Assembly: GCA_004380135.1 (NCBI GenBank)
Contig: QXCR01000059.1
Span: forward strand, 102,323 to 166,322
Reading direction: 5' to 3'
DNA length: 64,000 bases
Source: Stemphylium vesicarium
Lineage: Eukaryota; Ascomycota; Dothideomycetes; Pleosporales; Pleosporaceae
Shown: positions 44,586-57,627 of the stretch, in pieces
Layout of the letters: each line of letters opens with the position of its first letter
Numbering within the stretch: the first letter of the stretch is position 1
The notes under the pieces: generated by a model
Told to the model about the DNA's origin: nothing
Database searches by the model: none
What the model saw: only the letters and a program-made list of their open reading frames with translations
Made by a program: the position numbers and the translations under genes

Positions 44586-47009
44586 ATGAGCTCGCAACCC
44601 TTGAGAAATCGCCGAACCTCGTCTGTGGTAGACCCGTACGCTGCGCCGCACATTTACTATGGCGAGAGTCACTCGCAAAAACACCCCAGGGCCCGCACCT
44701 ACTCAGCCGTGAGTGCCATGTCCCCGCCGTGAGTGCCATTGGCAGCCCCACTAAGACATTGCTGTAGAATGTAGACCAATCCACGCGCAACGCCGCATTG
44801 GGCGAGGGCTTCTCTGCTGGGCGGCGTATCAGTCACGGTACGTACCTCACATACCAGAACATATCCAACACCCAACCGGTCATCCGCTGAACACACCCCT
44901 CCAGATGAGATTTCGCTGCAGCCCCGTCGCTTCAAGATAAACGTCGACGAGACGCTCCAGCAACTTCTTTCGCGTGAAGATTCGGATCAAAACTACCAAA
45001 TCACAATCGACGACAAAGGGCCCAAGGTACGCTGTCGTGGCTCTTCGTTCTGCGTGCAGCATGGCTGACAATGGCACAGACCCTGTCTCTCGGTACGCTT
45101 GGCTCCAACGCCTTCAAGAAGCACGATGTCCGCGGCACCTACATGCTTTCCAACCTGCTGCAGGAGCTCACCCTCGCCAAAGACTATGGCCGAAAGACCA
45201 TTGTGCTCGACGAATCGCGCCTCAACGAAAACCCCGTGAACCGCCTCAGCCGCCTCATCCAGTTTTCCTTCTGGGACGGCCTCACCCGCCGCATCGATGG
45301 CTCCAACATCGCAAAGGTCGGCGTCGACCCCAAAGACTGGACCGACGACCCGCATCCGCGCATTTACATCCCCCAGGGGGCTCCCGAGCAGCACGAATAC
45401 TACACTCGCATTGCCCGTGAGCATCCAGACATGCGTCTCGAAGTCATCTGGCTGGACAAGGAATGCGACAAGGACACATACGTGCGCGATCTGAACGACG
45501 CACCCGGTCTACTGGCAATCGCCATGGAGGAATGGATTGATCCCGAGACCAACAAGAAGGACCTGAGAGGTCTGCCTTTCGTTGTCCCCGGTGGCCGCTT
45601 CAACGAGGTCTACGGATGGGACAGCTACATGTGTTCTCTCGGTCTGCTCGTGAACGACCGTGTCGACTTGGTCAAGTCCATGGTCATCCACTTCTGCTTC
45701 GAGATCAAGCACTACAACAAGATCCTCAACGCGAACCGCACATACTACCTATGTCGCTCGCAACCGCCCTTCTTGACTGATATGGCATTGCGATGCTACG
45801 AACGCATCAAGCACGAGCCTGGTGCGCTCGACTTTCTGCGGGAAGCCATTCTTGCCGCCATCAAGGAATACCACTCGGTCTGGATGAGCGCGCCCCGCCT
45901 GGACCCCGAAACTGGCCTTACCAGGTACCGACCTAGTGGGTTGGGTGTGCCTCCCGAGACGGAAGCCACTCATTTCGAGCACATCTTGATGCCTTACGCA
46001 GAGAAGCACGGCATGACATTCCGCGAATTTGTCCAAGCGTACAACCACCAAAAGGTCAGCGAACCTGAACTCGACGATTACTTCCTTCACGACCGTGCCG
46101 TACGTGAATCCGGCCACGATACCTCCTATCGTCTGGAGAAGGTTGCCGCTGATCTAGCAGTTGTCGATATCAACGCACTGCTATACAAGTACGAAGTCGA
46201 CATTGGCCGCTGCATCCGCAACCACTTTGGAGACAAGCTCGAGATCCCAGCCGAGTTCTGCACAGGCGACATGAAGCCCGGCCACATTGAGAACTCTGCC
46301 GCATGGGAGCGTCGCGCTAGAAAGCGCCGTGTCCAAGTCGACAAGTATCTCTGGGACGAGAAAGCCGGCATGTACTTTGACTATAACACAGTCAAGAAGG
46401 AACGCACGGGCTACGAGAGTGCCACCACTTTCTGGCCAATGTGGTCTGGTCTTGCCACCCCTCGCCAGGCTAGCATTCTTGTAGAGAAGGCTTTACCTAA
46501 GCTCGAAGCCTTCGGTGGCCTTGTTTCCGGTTCGGAGAAGTCGCGTGGCCAGGTCGGTCTTGAGCGCCCTAACCGACAATGGGATTATCCCTTCGGATGG
46601 GCACCGCAACAGATTCTCGCCTGGGTTGGTATGCAACGATACGGATACGACGCTGAGGCTCAGCGCTTGGCCTACCGCTGGCTGTTCATGGTCACCAAGG
46701 CGTTTGTTGACTTCAACGGCGTTGTCGTGGAGAAGTACGATGTCACGAGGAAGGTAGATCCGCACAGGGTCGAAGCCGAGTACGGTAATCAAGGCAGCGA
46801 CTTCAAGGGTGTTCCTCGCGAAGGGTAAGTTTTTCCATCCATCTTTCTTGACATTGAAATTTCATCTAACACATTACAGTTTCGGATGGGTCAACGCAAG
46901 TTACGTTTACGGCCTCACCCTCCTGAGTGCTCATCAGCGCCGCGCCCTTGGTGCTCTCACCGACTGGGACAGTTATGCCAAAGCCATGGAAGACCTTGGC
47001 ATGATGTAA
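44586..47009 (+). CDS. Neutral trehalase (GH37), 729 aa
   Basis: Five exons: 44586-44708, 44768-44837, 44905-45026, 45080-46824 and 46880-47009. It hydrolyses trehalose to two glucose molecules in the cytosol, mobilising stress and spore reserves. The N-terminal extension carries two PKA-type sites (RRTS near residue 10, RRIS near 62). A calcium-binding-like DSDQNYQITIDD (about 91-102) follows, as in yeast Nth1, where phosphorylation and 14-3-3 binding activate the enzyme. Both trehalase signatures are present: PGGRFNEVYGWDSY (about 275) and QWDYPFGWAP (about 605). Length matches the fungal neutral type; there is no signal peptide, which separates it from acid trehalase. The start at 44586 recovers the regulatory region; a start in exon 4 would lose it. 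Confidence 0.95.
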
Positions 47010-47683
47010 ACGAGCCCGGCTTGACCTATTTCACGACTTCACGACAACGCACCATGAGATGGCTCGCTCCATGGCCCGAGTATATCTTGGAAGGTACAGA
47101 GGAAGGACTGTTCAGATTCTATACTGCTTACCTTGTACACTGAGTGCGCTATGCGATGGATGGGTAGTTGGTGGTGGTGGCGCTGGTACAGGATGCTTTC
47201 GGTTACAGTACTGATATGATCAACTTTGCCTATACCTATAACTCATGAATCAATACCTCAATATCATGTATCCATTCTCTGGTCAACCAATAAACTTATT
47301 CATTCACAAAAAGTTCTAGATGGTTATCAAAGCCGCAATTTGCACAGACAATAGAGCATTCTAATCTAGCCTCTGTATCACTCATGGAACGAGATGCGAT
47401 TGTGGTATCAATTGATTTCCATTCAAGAGACTCCTTTAGAAGAGTCTCACCAGATTGAAACTAGACATAAAAGGAAAACGCTATGCTAACCCCAGATTTC
47501 GTGTTGAATAAGTCCCCACCCAGAAAAGTGTTTGTTGAAATCTAGCCATGATGGACGCCGGAAATAACGCCAGAGCTCGTCGTACCCATTCATCATACAA
47601 AAATGATAATCATCTCATGTGAAATGAAGCTTGTTGAACGCTTCATCCATTGATTCCTTTCTTTCCCACACAGCTTACTGCAT
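47010..47683. other. Convergent intergenic spacer
   Basis: 3' regions of trehalase (plus) and C1-THF synthase (minus). AT-rich, no gene seen. Confidence 0.6.
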
Positions 47684-50600
47684 CTAAAACATACCGTCAA
47701 TCTCGCCCGTCTCAACATCAACATCAATGTTAAGATAGCCGGGCGCAGTGGGCAGACCAGGAATAGTCTGGATATCAGCCGCAAGAGCATAAAGGTACCC
47801 CGCACCAGCCGCCATGCGTACATCGCGGATGGGGACAGTGAAGCCGGTTGGAGCGCCTTTTAAGCTAGGGTCGTGGGAAAGACTGTACTGGGTCTTTGCG
47901 ACGCAAATGGGTAGGTTGCCGAACCCTTGCTTGACGTACATATCGACCTTCTTCTGAGCCAGCTCGGAGAACTCGACGGCGGAGGCGCCGTACATGCGCT
48001 TGGCGATTGTTTCCATGCGCTCTTGCACGGTGCCGCTCGAGGTGTCGTAGAGGAGCTTGTAGTCGGGCTTGGGCTTGGCCGAGGCGGCGATGATGCCTTG
48101 GGCGAGGTCTACAGCGCCCTTTCCTCCCTCGGCGAAGTGGTTGGCTGGGATGGCGTCTTCGGCACCCGCGGCGATGGCTTCCTCGCGGATGACGTCGATT
48201 TCGGCTTGGGTGTCAGTCGCGAAGCGGTTGATGGCTACGACGACGGGGACACCGTAGGCCTTGGCGTTCTCAATGTGCTTCTTGAGGTTTACACAACCAG
48301 CACGCAGGATGTCGACGTTTTCAGTGCGGTAGACTTCGGGAAGTTGAGCACCGGGGCTGATGTCGGGACCGCCACCGTGGTTCTTGAGTGCGCGGACAGT
48401 TGCGACGATGACGACGGTGTCGGGTACAAGGCCAGAGGATCGGCACTTGATGTTGAAGAAGCGCTCGCCGCCCATGGTAAAGTCGAAACCAGCCTCGGTG
48501 ACGACGAAACCGGTTTGAGCGTCGTGGTCCTCGTCGGGCTCGGTACCAGCCAGCTTAAGCGCAAGCCTGTCTGCGATGACTGATGAAGCACCAATACTGA
48601 TGTTGGCGAATGGACCGGCGTGAACGAATACAGGGGTACCTTCAAGTGTCTGCATCATGTTGGGTTTGATGGCATCGACAAGCAGAGCAGTCAAGGCGCC
48701 ACCAGCACCAATGTCATCGCAAGTGACGGGGTCACCGGCGCGAGAGCTGGCGACAACCATGCGACCCAGGCGCTCGCGAAGGTCCGAAAGGTCCTTGCTG
48801 AGAGCGAGGATGGCCATGCACTCACTGGCGACCGAAATGTCGAACCCAGTCTCACGGGTCTGGCCCTTCTCAGTTGGTGCTTGGCCGATGGTGATCTTGC
48901 GCAGATGCCTGTCATTGACGTCGAGCACACGTCTCCAGGTGATGGTCTCGGGGTCGATGTCTAGCCTGGCGAACTTGCTAATCTCCTCCTCGGTCAGATC
49001 GTCTGGGTTGGTCTTGTCGATACCAAGCTTCTTGAGACGGCGGAACATGACAGGCACAAATTCGCGCTTGCCCTTCTTAGCTGGTACCAGGCGCTTGTAC
49101 AGTGCAGCATCCTTTTGGGTGTTCTCGTGGAATATGCGCGTCTCAATGGCAGCAGCAAGCAGGTTGTTCGCGGCGGTGATGGCGTGGATGTCACCGGTAA
49201 GATGAAGGTTGAACTGGTCCATAGGAATGACCTGGCTGTATCCTCCACCCGCGGCACCGCCCTTGATACCAAATGTAGGTCCCATGCTAGGCTGGCGCAC
49301 GTTGGCGAAGCATATCCTGCCGAGGTGCGCACCTAGAGCCTGCGCTACACCAATGGTGGTTGTGGACTTGCCCTCTCCGAGCGGCGTGGGCGTGATACCA
49401 GCGATGAGAATGTATCGGCCGTTTCGGCGGTGCTCAAGGCGCTTCAGCAGCGACAGATCGACCTTGGCCTTTGTCGCACCGTATGGCTCCAGTTCGTGGG
49501 GGAGGATACCCACCTCCTTGGCGACGGCAGTGATCTGCTTTGGGTGTTGCTTTCGTGAGATGGCGATATCGGAGGGTATCGGGTCTTCGATGCGGATGGG
49601 GAGGGCCGAGATCTTGCGCTTCTTTTGCCTGTCAAAAGTCGCGTCGGCAGAGTCGACGAGGTTCTGTAGCAGCATGGCAATGGTCATAGGGCCGACACCT
49701 CCCGGCACGGGTGTGATGTGCGATGCGACCTCGACGGCCGACTCGTAGTCGACGTCTCCCACCAGCCTCTGGCCGCTCTTCTTGGTGTCATCGGGGATGA
49801 AGTTGGTGCCGACATCAATGACGACGGCACCAGGCTTGAGCCAGTCGCCCTTGACGAACTGCGCCTTGCCGATGGCGGCAATGACGATGTCTGCGCGACG
49901 AACCACGTCGGGGAGGTCGGCTGTCCTCGAATGGCAGACGGTGACGGTCGCGTCAGCGTTCTTCAGCAGGTAGCTGACGGGGCTGCCCACAATGTCGCTG
50001 CGTCCGAGCACAACGGCGTTTTTGCCCTTGATGTCGATGCCCGCCTCTTGGAGCAGCACCATGACACCCTTGGGCGTGCACGGGGTGAAGAGGGGCTTGC
50101 CGCCGCGCTTGGCCAGCTCGCCGATGCTCTGAATACCAAAACCATCGACATCCTTCTCGTCGGCCACGGCCGATGTGATGGTGTGCTCGGAGATGTGCTT
50201 GGGGAGAGGCAGCTGCACAAGGATACCGTGGACGCTGGGGTCGTTGTTGTACTCGTAGATCTTGTGGAGGAGCTCGCCCTCACTTAGGTCCTCCGCGAGA
50301 TGGACCAGCTCGCAGTCGATGTTGGCCTCCTCGGCGGCCTTGAGCTTCATGCGCACATAGGTGCTGGAGTCTGACCTGTCGCCCACTGTCTTCTGTTAGC
50401 ACGTTACAAACCTCAATACGTCCCAATGGCACGCGACTCACCCTGGACAATCTTCAGACTCGGCCTGTACCGCGAGTTCTTCTCCTGCCTCTCCTTGATC
50501 TTCGCACCCAGCTTCTCGCGGATGCTCTTCGCAATGGCGGTACCGTCAATCTTCTGTCCAGCCATGGTGAAGCGCGTACTGGAGAATTGCCTTGCAGAAG

Positions 50601-50739
50601 AAGCTGTCTTCACGACAGTATATAGATGGCGGGGTGATGTCGTGCACCAATATTTTCTCGGCGGGGTAGCTGTAGCTTGCGGAAAGCAACGGGTGAGAAC
50701 ACCAACACGCCCGCCGCGAATCGGATACACTTTCATCAT
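47684..50739 (-). CDS. C1-tetrahydrofolate synthase, trifunctional (999 or 941 aa)
   Basis: Two exons: 50739-50442 and 50385-47684, with a 56-nt intron. It combines methylene-THF dehydrogenase/cyclohydrolase (N-terminal 300 residues; VHGILVQLPLP and the PVPGGVGPMT signature) with formate-THF ligase (P-loop TPLGEGKSTTT at about residue 437 of the long form). It interconverts one-carbon units on folate for purine, thymidylate and methionine synthesis. Two in-frame ATGs are possible. The one at 50565 gives the usual cytosolic start (MAGQKIDG); the one at 50739 adds 58 residues rich in Arg, Ser and Thr with almost no acids, ending near RQFSSTRFT, like a mitochondrial presequence. Yeast uses two genes (MIS1, ADE3); here one gene may serve both compartments. 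Confidence 0.95.
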
Positions 50740-51256
50740 CCTGCCGACCGAGTCTGCGTATCTTTTCCAAGTCTAGTGTATATGGCGCGATGTGGTGATA
50801 CACGCATTTCTATGAATGTTTGAAATGACTCAGTCTGGCGCGTGCGATAGCACTGAAAACCCCCGGAAAAAGCTCAGAGCACGCCGACGCCAAACTTTCT
50901 GCTCCGCGACTCGCGTCTGCTTCATTACGTACACTCAGGGTCCTGCGTCGGAATGGGGAAACTATCCAACGCCCTCGTGGTTCGCGAATTGACCCAGCAC
51001 ATCACCATCGGGGCCAATCACCTTTTCCATGGTTGTATCTACGTCCGATCTAGTGGCTCCAAGCAGCTGCTCGCGTATTTCTTTTTGCATCTTTAGCTCT
51101 GGAACAACCGGAACCCCTCACAGTATGGTCGCAATTTCATGATCACCCGGTAGAACTGAATGAAATACAAACTTGGTATACACGGATCCGCTCTGCCACG
51201 AATAGTGCCCGGCACCTCATCGAATGAGGCTGTCGGAACCGCTCCGTCTTGCAGCC
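50740..51256. other. Intergenic spacer
   Basis: Promoter of C1-THF synthase and 3' region of the SH3 gene. Nothing else recognised. Confidence 0.5.
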
Positions 51257-52916
51257 CTAAGTCCGAAACTTGTCCATGAGTTTCCCGTACATGACGAACA
51301 TGCACTCAGTCATGGGCTTCAGACGTTCTGCTTGCCCGGGTTGACAGAACCGCGCGAACCTATCTGGGTGCCAAATGTTGCGACCGTCCTTGAGCCATTC
51401 GTAAGAATAGTTGCCAGAGGCTGATAGTAATGCGCCCAAGTCGTGGATGCAAATTCCCGGCGAGGATGGATCTTCCTTTCGTTGTTCACAGTCGAGCTTA
51501 TCACACGTGTTGACATAGTCTGTCATGACTGGAAAGCCGTGCAGTTCACCGGGTACGAATAGTCTCTCCATGTCGTCTCTGAGCTGTAGGTATGCTGCTG
51601 CCTTGTCATCTCTATGCACCTTCCGGTCGTCAAAGTGAAGCCAGGAGCCGTGGATGTAACCTTGAACACCTTTCGCGTTGACTCCCATGCACCAGTCGCG
51701 TCCCATATCTGCGATGACTGTAACTCTTTCACCCTTCTTAAGGTTCAACTCCCTCTCTTCGAGTGGATGTGGGCGCCCAGTCTTCTTGCTTGTGGCCCAT
51801 CGGCCGGGAGCAGCTTCTTCTTTTTCCGCGGTCGTGGGTTGGACTTGTTGATCCGGACCAGTCCCGTCATGTCCAGCGACCGAGTTTGAAGACGGCATGC
51901 TATCAGGACTACTATCGGTGTCCGATGAAGATGAGGAAGCGTGTTCAACTGCAGATGTATGCTCCAGGTCGAGGTTGGAGTGGACGGGCTCTCCCTCAAA
52001 ATGAACGATAAATGGCGGATCGTGACCCGACGATTGCTGTTTGATGAGCGCGAACGTGTCCCCCTCATTCGAGTATGGGCTAATGAAAAAGTACTGGACC
52101 TATTAGTGAGAATGCAGTGATAGGCGTGCGGTACTTACAGCAAGTTCCGTACCGACGATACGTTGCAAGTCATCCTTACTCCGATTCTTCCACATGTCAT
52201 TCCACGCATCTTGTATGCGCCCAGGTTCGCAATTCGATGCAAAGCGGTTGCCTGCTTTCGCGTAGTATGATCCACGAGTATGCCATTGAACGTTATTAAG
52301 GGTATCTCTCTTGAGTACTCCCTCAGTTATACCGTTGGCTGCGCTTGAGTCAGAACTCCATTGACATCTGAAATAGTGTTAGAATCAGGTGAAATGTGCA
52401 TGAGCGTGATGTACTTGCAACTGGTGAACAAGCTGGGGCGGAAGGTTTGAACATATCCAATTCGTCCTTGACCATGCCACAAAAGACTCATTGGCTCCAA
52501 AATGCACACGCAGGCGAGATTGGAAGTCCTCTATTCCGTCCATATTATCGACAAACGATTGCAACGCTTGTGGCACACGAGGACCAATGTCGAATGTGTA
52601 TTCCCTATCTTGTAGCTGATATCCGAAAAAGAATGATTCTGGGTTGCAGCCATAGGAGGCCCATGTAATCCTCTTGACAGTTCCAGCGGAGATCTTCGAC
52701 AGAAAGCTCTGTGGTATATATGTACTGGAGCATGATCAGCTGAGAATGCATAAGTCGACGATCTCCTGGCCAGTCTTACGCCCTGTAACCGTTTGGGGAA
52801 CCGATGAACTGCTCATCAACCGGGCCCAAAGCTATAATATATCTGTTGGGTTCTAGAGGATCGAGCTTCTTCAGTGCGTCCTTGATGGGAGTAGTGTCGT
52901 GTGAAGCGGAAGGCAT
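51257..52916 (-). CDS. SH3-domain protein of unknown function (504 aa)
   Basis: Four exons: 52916-52780, 52724-52419, 52367-52139 and 52099-51257. The first ~125 residues are a compact region with many aromatics. The middle has a Ser/Asp-rich linker. An SH3 domain follows (about residues 335-385: ELNLKKGERVTVIADMGRDW, then GVQGYIHGSWLHF). The C-terminal segment EWLKDGRNIWHPDRFARFC...MFVMYGKL is a Trp-His-Pro-Asp-Arg motif common at the end of large unassigned Dothideomycete families. The second intron keeps frame only with a GC donor (GCAAGT at 52418), and the third is just 39 nt. The product is probably an intracellular adaptor, but no partner or pathway can be named. Confidence 0.72.
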
Positions 52917-54050
52917 AATTGCTGTTAAGGAATGCGCGGCACTACTGTCGGCATACCAATGAGTGGTGTGTGATGTTTCTTCTGACTCCCGGTGAGTTTC
53001 TCATTTGATCTCAAAGGTGCGACGAGGTGCTGTGGCCTTGCTAGGCTCGAGCTGGAAGCAGGAGCGCGTTTGCGCCAAGACCGCACTCGGCCCAAACGGC
53101 AAGTAGAAAGCGCACATGCCGGTGAAGACTACTGGTCAATATCGAGAATGAGAGATATCACTGTTTGAGAAATCGGAGATGCCTTGCCTTCAAGGCTTCA
53201 CCATATCAAGAAACCAGGTGCTTTCGATTTCGGGGTGATATGTTTACGACTGAGAACCTGCGCTATTCTGCGCCTAGACATGATCACCTTACCTGTCGAT
53301 TGACGACATGTACGGGGCGTTGCTTGATAGAAGAGTAAACAGGACGAATATGGAAAAATGGGCAGATGCAGTCTGATATCTGAGAATGTCCCAAGTCGTG
53401 TCAAGGGGAGACATCGTAGACGGGAGAGGAAAGGCCATGCGACATTCTGCTGACTACTGTCTGCCTATTCTTTACCTTATGAAACAGAGCTATTCATGGC
53501 TATAAGCTTCTAGGGGCTAAGCTGCAAAAGAGGTAGATGGAATGACTGAGAGATGACCAGAGGCGGGATGAATCATGGAGCCAATCAACAAACCAATCGC
53601 CGGAAGCAGCCAGGATATTTGACTGTAATAAACGACCTACATGCATCGATAAGCCCGTCGTGAGTCACAAACAGCGCCAGCCTGGACGCCCTGTATCCCC
53701 GGTGTGCGCAGCTCGATTTCGTCTCGTCATGGGAACCCGAGTTGGTCGTCCTCTGAGTCAATTCCAGGCTCCGCCACAGTCATACTATGTTCCTTCTCGC
53801 GGGGAGCTTCATAGAACCTTTCTAGAAGTCCATGGTAAGCGTTGGGGGGTCTGAGTCAATCGTAATGATGTTCAGTGCTGGAACAGTCGATCCAAGGGTG
53901 CGGGATGCTCCACGCTAGTCGGTTAGTGCCAAGCAGCCCACTTCGCCCGCCGAACGTCGATATGCAAAAGAGTCACCCGAAATTCGAAGACGCCGCCCGC
54001 ACCATATAAGCCGACACACCACCCCGCCTCCACATCGACATACCGCCAAA
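52917..54050. other. Divergent intergenic region
   Basis: Lies between the SH3 gene (minus) and eIF3i (plus). Only short frames; no RNA gene or repeat recognised. Confidence 0.5.
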
Positions 54051-55326
54051 ATGAAGCCGATTCTTCTCTCCGGACACGAGCGCGCCCTCACGCAGGTCAA
54101 GGTATGCTTGCGCGATGCATAATGGCGGGGAATGCGCACACTGACGACAGGCAGTACAACCCTGATGGCGACATTATTTTCTCCGTCTCCAAGGTACGAG
54201 AATCCGCTAGTCTTGCACTTATGGGTTGCTAATAATTTTCAGGATCACGTCGTCTGCGCCTGGTGTTAGTACACAAGCACAAAAAGGAGAAAAGAGATCG
54301 AAACTGATGCGATGCAGATTCACACAACGGCGAGCGGATAGGCACATACCACGGACATCAGGGAGCGCTATGGACCGTCGACGTAAACCCAAGCTCCGAA
54401 CTACTTGCGACCGGTGGTGCCGACAACACTATGCGCTTATGGCACGTTCAGACGGGCAAGCTCCTCCACACCTGGGAGTTCAACACCAGTATCAAGCGCT
54501 GCGAGTTCTCCCCTGACGGAAGGCAATTGCTCGGTGTGACTGAGAAGCGATCCGGACATCTCTCTACCATCTGCGTCTACGAAATCAACCCCGACCCCGA
54601 GGCGCAACAATCAGACGAGCAACTGCTGAGGATCGTTTGCGACGAATCCAAGGCCACCGTCGCCGGCTTCTCATACCTTGCAAAATACATCATCAGTGGA
54701 CACGAGGACGGTTCAGTGACGCAATGGGACGGAAAGACTGGAGAGCTCCTCAGCTCCAACTACGACGTTCACGAGCCAGACATGCAAATCAGTGAGTGGT
54801 TCTGTAGAGGCATTGCTCTAGAACGGGAACTGACAAACGGCAGCCGACATCCAGTGGTCTCCCGACAGGACATACTTCATCACAGCGAGCAAGGACAAGA
54901 CCGCAAAGGTACATGAGTCCAGTACCCCCAATCACACTTCACCAGGCTAACACAGACTAGCTTGTCGACGTCGAGGAACTCAACGTTCTCAAGTCGTACA
55001 TTGCAGACACACCGCTGAACTCGGCCGCAATCACACCAGTAAAGGACTATGTTATCCTCGGTGGAGGACAAGCGGCCATGGACGTCACAACCACCTCGGC
55101 GCGCCAAGGAAAGTTCGAAGCCCGCTTCTACCACAAGATCTTCATGGAGGAAATCGGCCGTGTGCGTGGTCATTTCGGACCCCTCAACTATGTCGCCGTA
55201 CACCCACAAGGAACCAGCTACTGTAGTGGAGGAGAGGACGGATACGTTCGTGTACACCACTTTGACAAGCCGTACTTTGACTTCATGTACGAGGTTGAGC
55301 GGGAGGTTGCGCAAGCGAACTTGTAA
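54051..55326 (+). CDS. TIF34: Translation initiation factor eIF3 subunit i (338 aa)
   Basis: Six exons: 54051-54101, 54155-54193, 54243-54264 (22 nt), 54318-54791, 54844-54908 and 54961-55326, all with 49-53 nt introns. The joined protein starts MKPILLSGHERALTQVKYN and forms a seven-bladed WD40 propeller with GH...WD-type repeats, for example GHQGALWTVDVNPSSELLATG and GHEDGSVTQWD, ending with the family-typical HHFDKPYFDFMYE. It is an essential scaffold subunit of eIF3 on the 40S ribosome in the cytosol. Length fits yeast Tif34 and human EIF3I. The high intron count in the 5' end is usual for highly expressed fungal genes. The symbol is by orthology to yeast. Confidence 0.95.
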
Positions 55327-56312
55327 TGTATTTCTCGGACATGAAAGATGCGGACGATACGAATCGATATGGCTGCATGCATGCAATGGCGTTCCGGCGG
55401 TTGGTTGGGTGCTTGTCGATTTCTAGACGAGCCTTTGTCAAAAAGTTCATGAGCTATCAGGGCATGTAGAGACACGATGCAAGCATCTGAGCGCAAGAGC
55501 TCAACAATGAACACTTCACACAAAGGATGCGCTTGAAACGTTGTTCGTTGATGAAATTTTGTGATATGTGGCTACGTAATGTTCCGCTCCAAGCACCAGC
55601 GCCTGTCCACGGAAGAGGAGCAGACACCCAAGCATTAGGTCAATAGTACAAGCAAAGGGCTTGCAACGGGTTGGTGACTGATCTTCCTGCTTTTGACAAA
55701 CGAGTCCATCATCGAGAAGGAAGGACGACGTATACTGAAGAGGTTTTTCTGTATGAAGGGTGCGCATCGTGCACTGGAGGCGCTTCTTCGTCGAAATTAA
55801 AACTCCGGAGACATTGAGACCATGAGCTGCAAACTTTTCCAACGAAGAATCCATGGCGCGAAGGCGGCATATCATCGCCGGTGTGAAGAAGCCACCTTGC
55901 ACGAGTTGTGATACTGTGACACACAATGAGTGTCTCGCGTCAGCCACGGTAAAGGCGTCAATGGTGAGGTGGAAGAAGGGCTGAAGAAGGGCTGCAGCTG
56001 AAATGCGAACATGGAAGCTTCGAGAGACCCTGACCTAAGCGAGCCTAGCGCGTGGCGGTGACCTCACCTGCCGCTTCGACTCATCGCGGCCTCATATTGC
56101 TTTGGGCCTCTACATAAGCAAAAGTTCAATCCAGCTTACCTGGCCACTCTTCATACTCAACCCTTCCATTTCATCCCTTCCACGTTTGCTGCTTCTTTAA
56201 CCGACGCGCAAACGAATACAAAAGGAGAACACCCCACTTACAGCACCCGACACCCCTCAGCCTTCCACATACCAAGTCCAACTCAACTCTCTTCATCGAA
56301 CTCATAATCAAA
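55327..56312. other. Intergenic spacer
   Basis: 3' region of eIF3i and promoter of MBF1. A 143-codon minus-strand frame at 55516-55947 has no family resemblance and is not called. Confidence 0.5.
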
Positions 56313-56876
56313 ATGTCTGACGACTGGAACTCCGTTACCAAGATCGGCAGTCGCACCCGTGGCGGCGCCGCTGGACCTCGCGAGACGGTAGTCAAGGGTA
56401 AGTCAGCCTTGAACGCTGCCCAGCGAAGCGGTGGCATCGTTGCCACAGAGAAGAAGTACGCTTCATCCAACGCTGTAAGTAATTCTGAACACCCGAGTCG
56501 GTTTAACAACGTGTTCGGGGTTCTCACGACCCACTCCCGACAATGCTGACTTAATTTACAGGGCGCTTCATCAGAAGGCCAGCGCCTCACCAAAGTCGAC
56601 CGCTCGGACGATATCGTGAAGCCCAAGACCGTTGGCATCCAAGTCGGCCAGGCCATCTCGAAGGCGCGCTCCGAGGCGAAGAACGACAAGGGCACCACAA
56701 TGACACAGAAGGACCTGGCTACAAAGTGCAACAGTACACCCACCATCATTGCAGACTTTGAGCGCGGTACTGCCACACCGGATCAGAAGCTGCTTGGAAC
56801 CATGGAGCGCGTGCTTAACGTCATCCTACGGGGTGACAAGATTGGACAGCCCAAGTTCCCGAACAAGAAGAACTGA
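56313..56876 (+). CDS. MBF1: Multiprotein bridging factor 1 (158 aa)
   Basis: Two exons: 56313-56474 and 56562-56876, with an 87-nt intron. The N-terminal MBF1 domain begins MSDDWNSVTKIGS. The C-terminal half is a Cro-type helix-turn-helix: QVGQAISKARSEAKNDKG, MTQKDLATKCNSTPTIIADFERG and the ILRGDKIGQP end. MBF1 links sequence-specific activators to TBP and guards against ribosome frameshifting on stalled ribosomes. Length and both domains match fungal orthologues. Likely constitutive expression. Confidence 0.95.
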
Positions 56877-57627
56877 GCGCATCTCTGCTTGAATTGTAGC
56901 ATGGGTGCTGGAACGCCCCAGGTTACGGTCTGACAGCGCATGTAGTGGCTTAGGAATGCGGCAAAAGCTGCGTCAAATTTCTTCTGGATTAGCGGGCTTG
57001 GGACGGGCGTTTGATGGATATCACGGTATAAACCCTTGCGACGGGAAGCGTATCATAGCTACGGCCTAGTCTGTATTGCACAGGCTTCAATAGCTAGCTC
57101 TTACTGAGCGACATTAGACGCTAGATACAATCCACAATTCTACCAACAAGGCTTCATTCATCATATCAGTCTTGACGTCACACGACGTTCTATGCAACCA
57201 TGTCAATCACAACATTTGAACATTAATTAATGGAATTTCATCTCCTTAGTCTATTGATATAATGCAGAAACACTTGTTCATGACAAAACTCAGAACACCT
57301 GGCCGCTTTTTGAGGCTCCGTTACGTGATTGGCCTGTTCTACGCTAGCGACGCTCATCATCAATCGTCTACCTTCTACCGCGTCTCCCTCTGCCACAACG
57401 CAACCACGGCCTTTCCTTTTCGGGCAAGAAACATGATAGCCTAAACCACCCCTACACGTTATGCTTATTCCCTCAAATACCCTAAAGTCTCGAATCTTCG
57501 GCCTTGGTATACCAGTGTAAACAACCCCCAACACGTTCCCGCCCCAAGCTACCTCAGATCTGCTGATCAATCAATCAGGCCCGTCTTTCTACTGTCTATC
57601 TCTTTGGTATCTCTATATTACTTCAGT
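56877..57627. other. Intergenic spacer
   Basis: AT-rich 3' region of MBF1 and promoter of the next gene; a TATATTA lies near 57613. No gene recognised. Confidence 0.5.

Noticed and set aside
55516..55947. 143-codon minus-strand frame between eIF3i and MBF1
   Set aside because: No family resemblance, no clear promoter and no spliced extension; chance frame is more likely.
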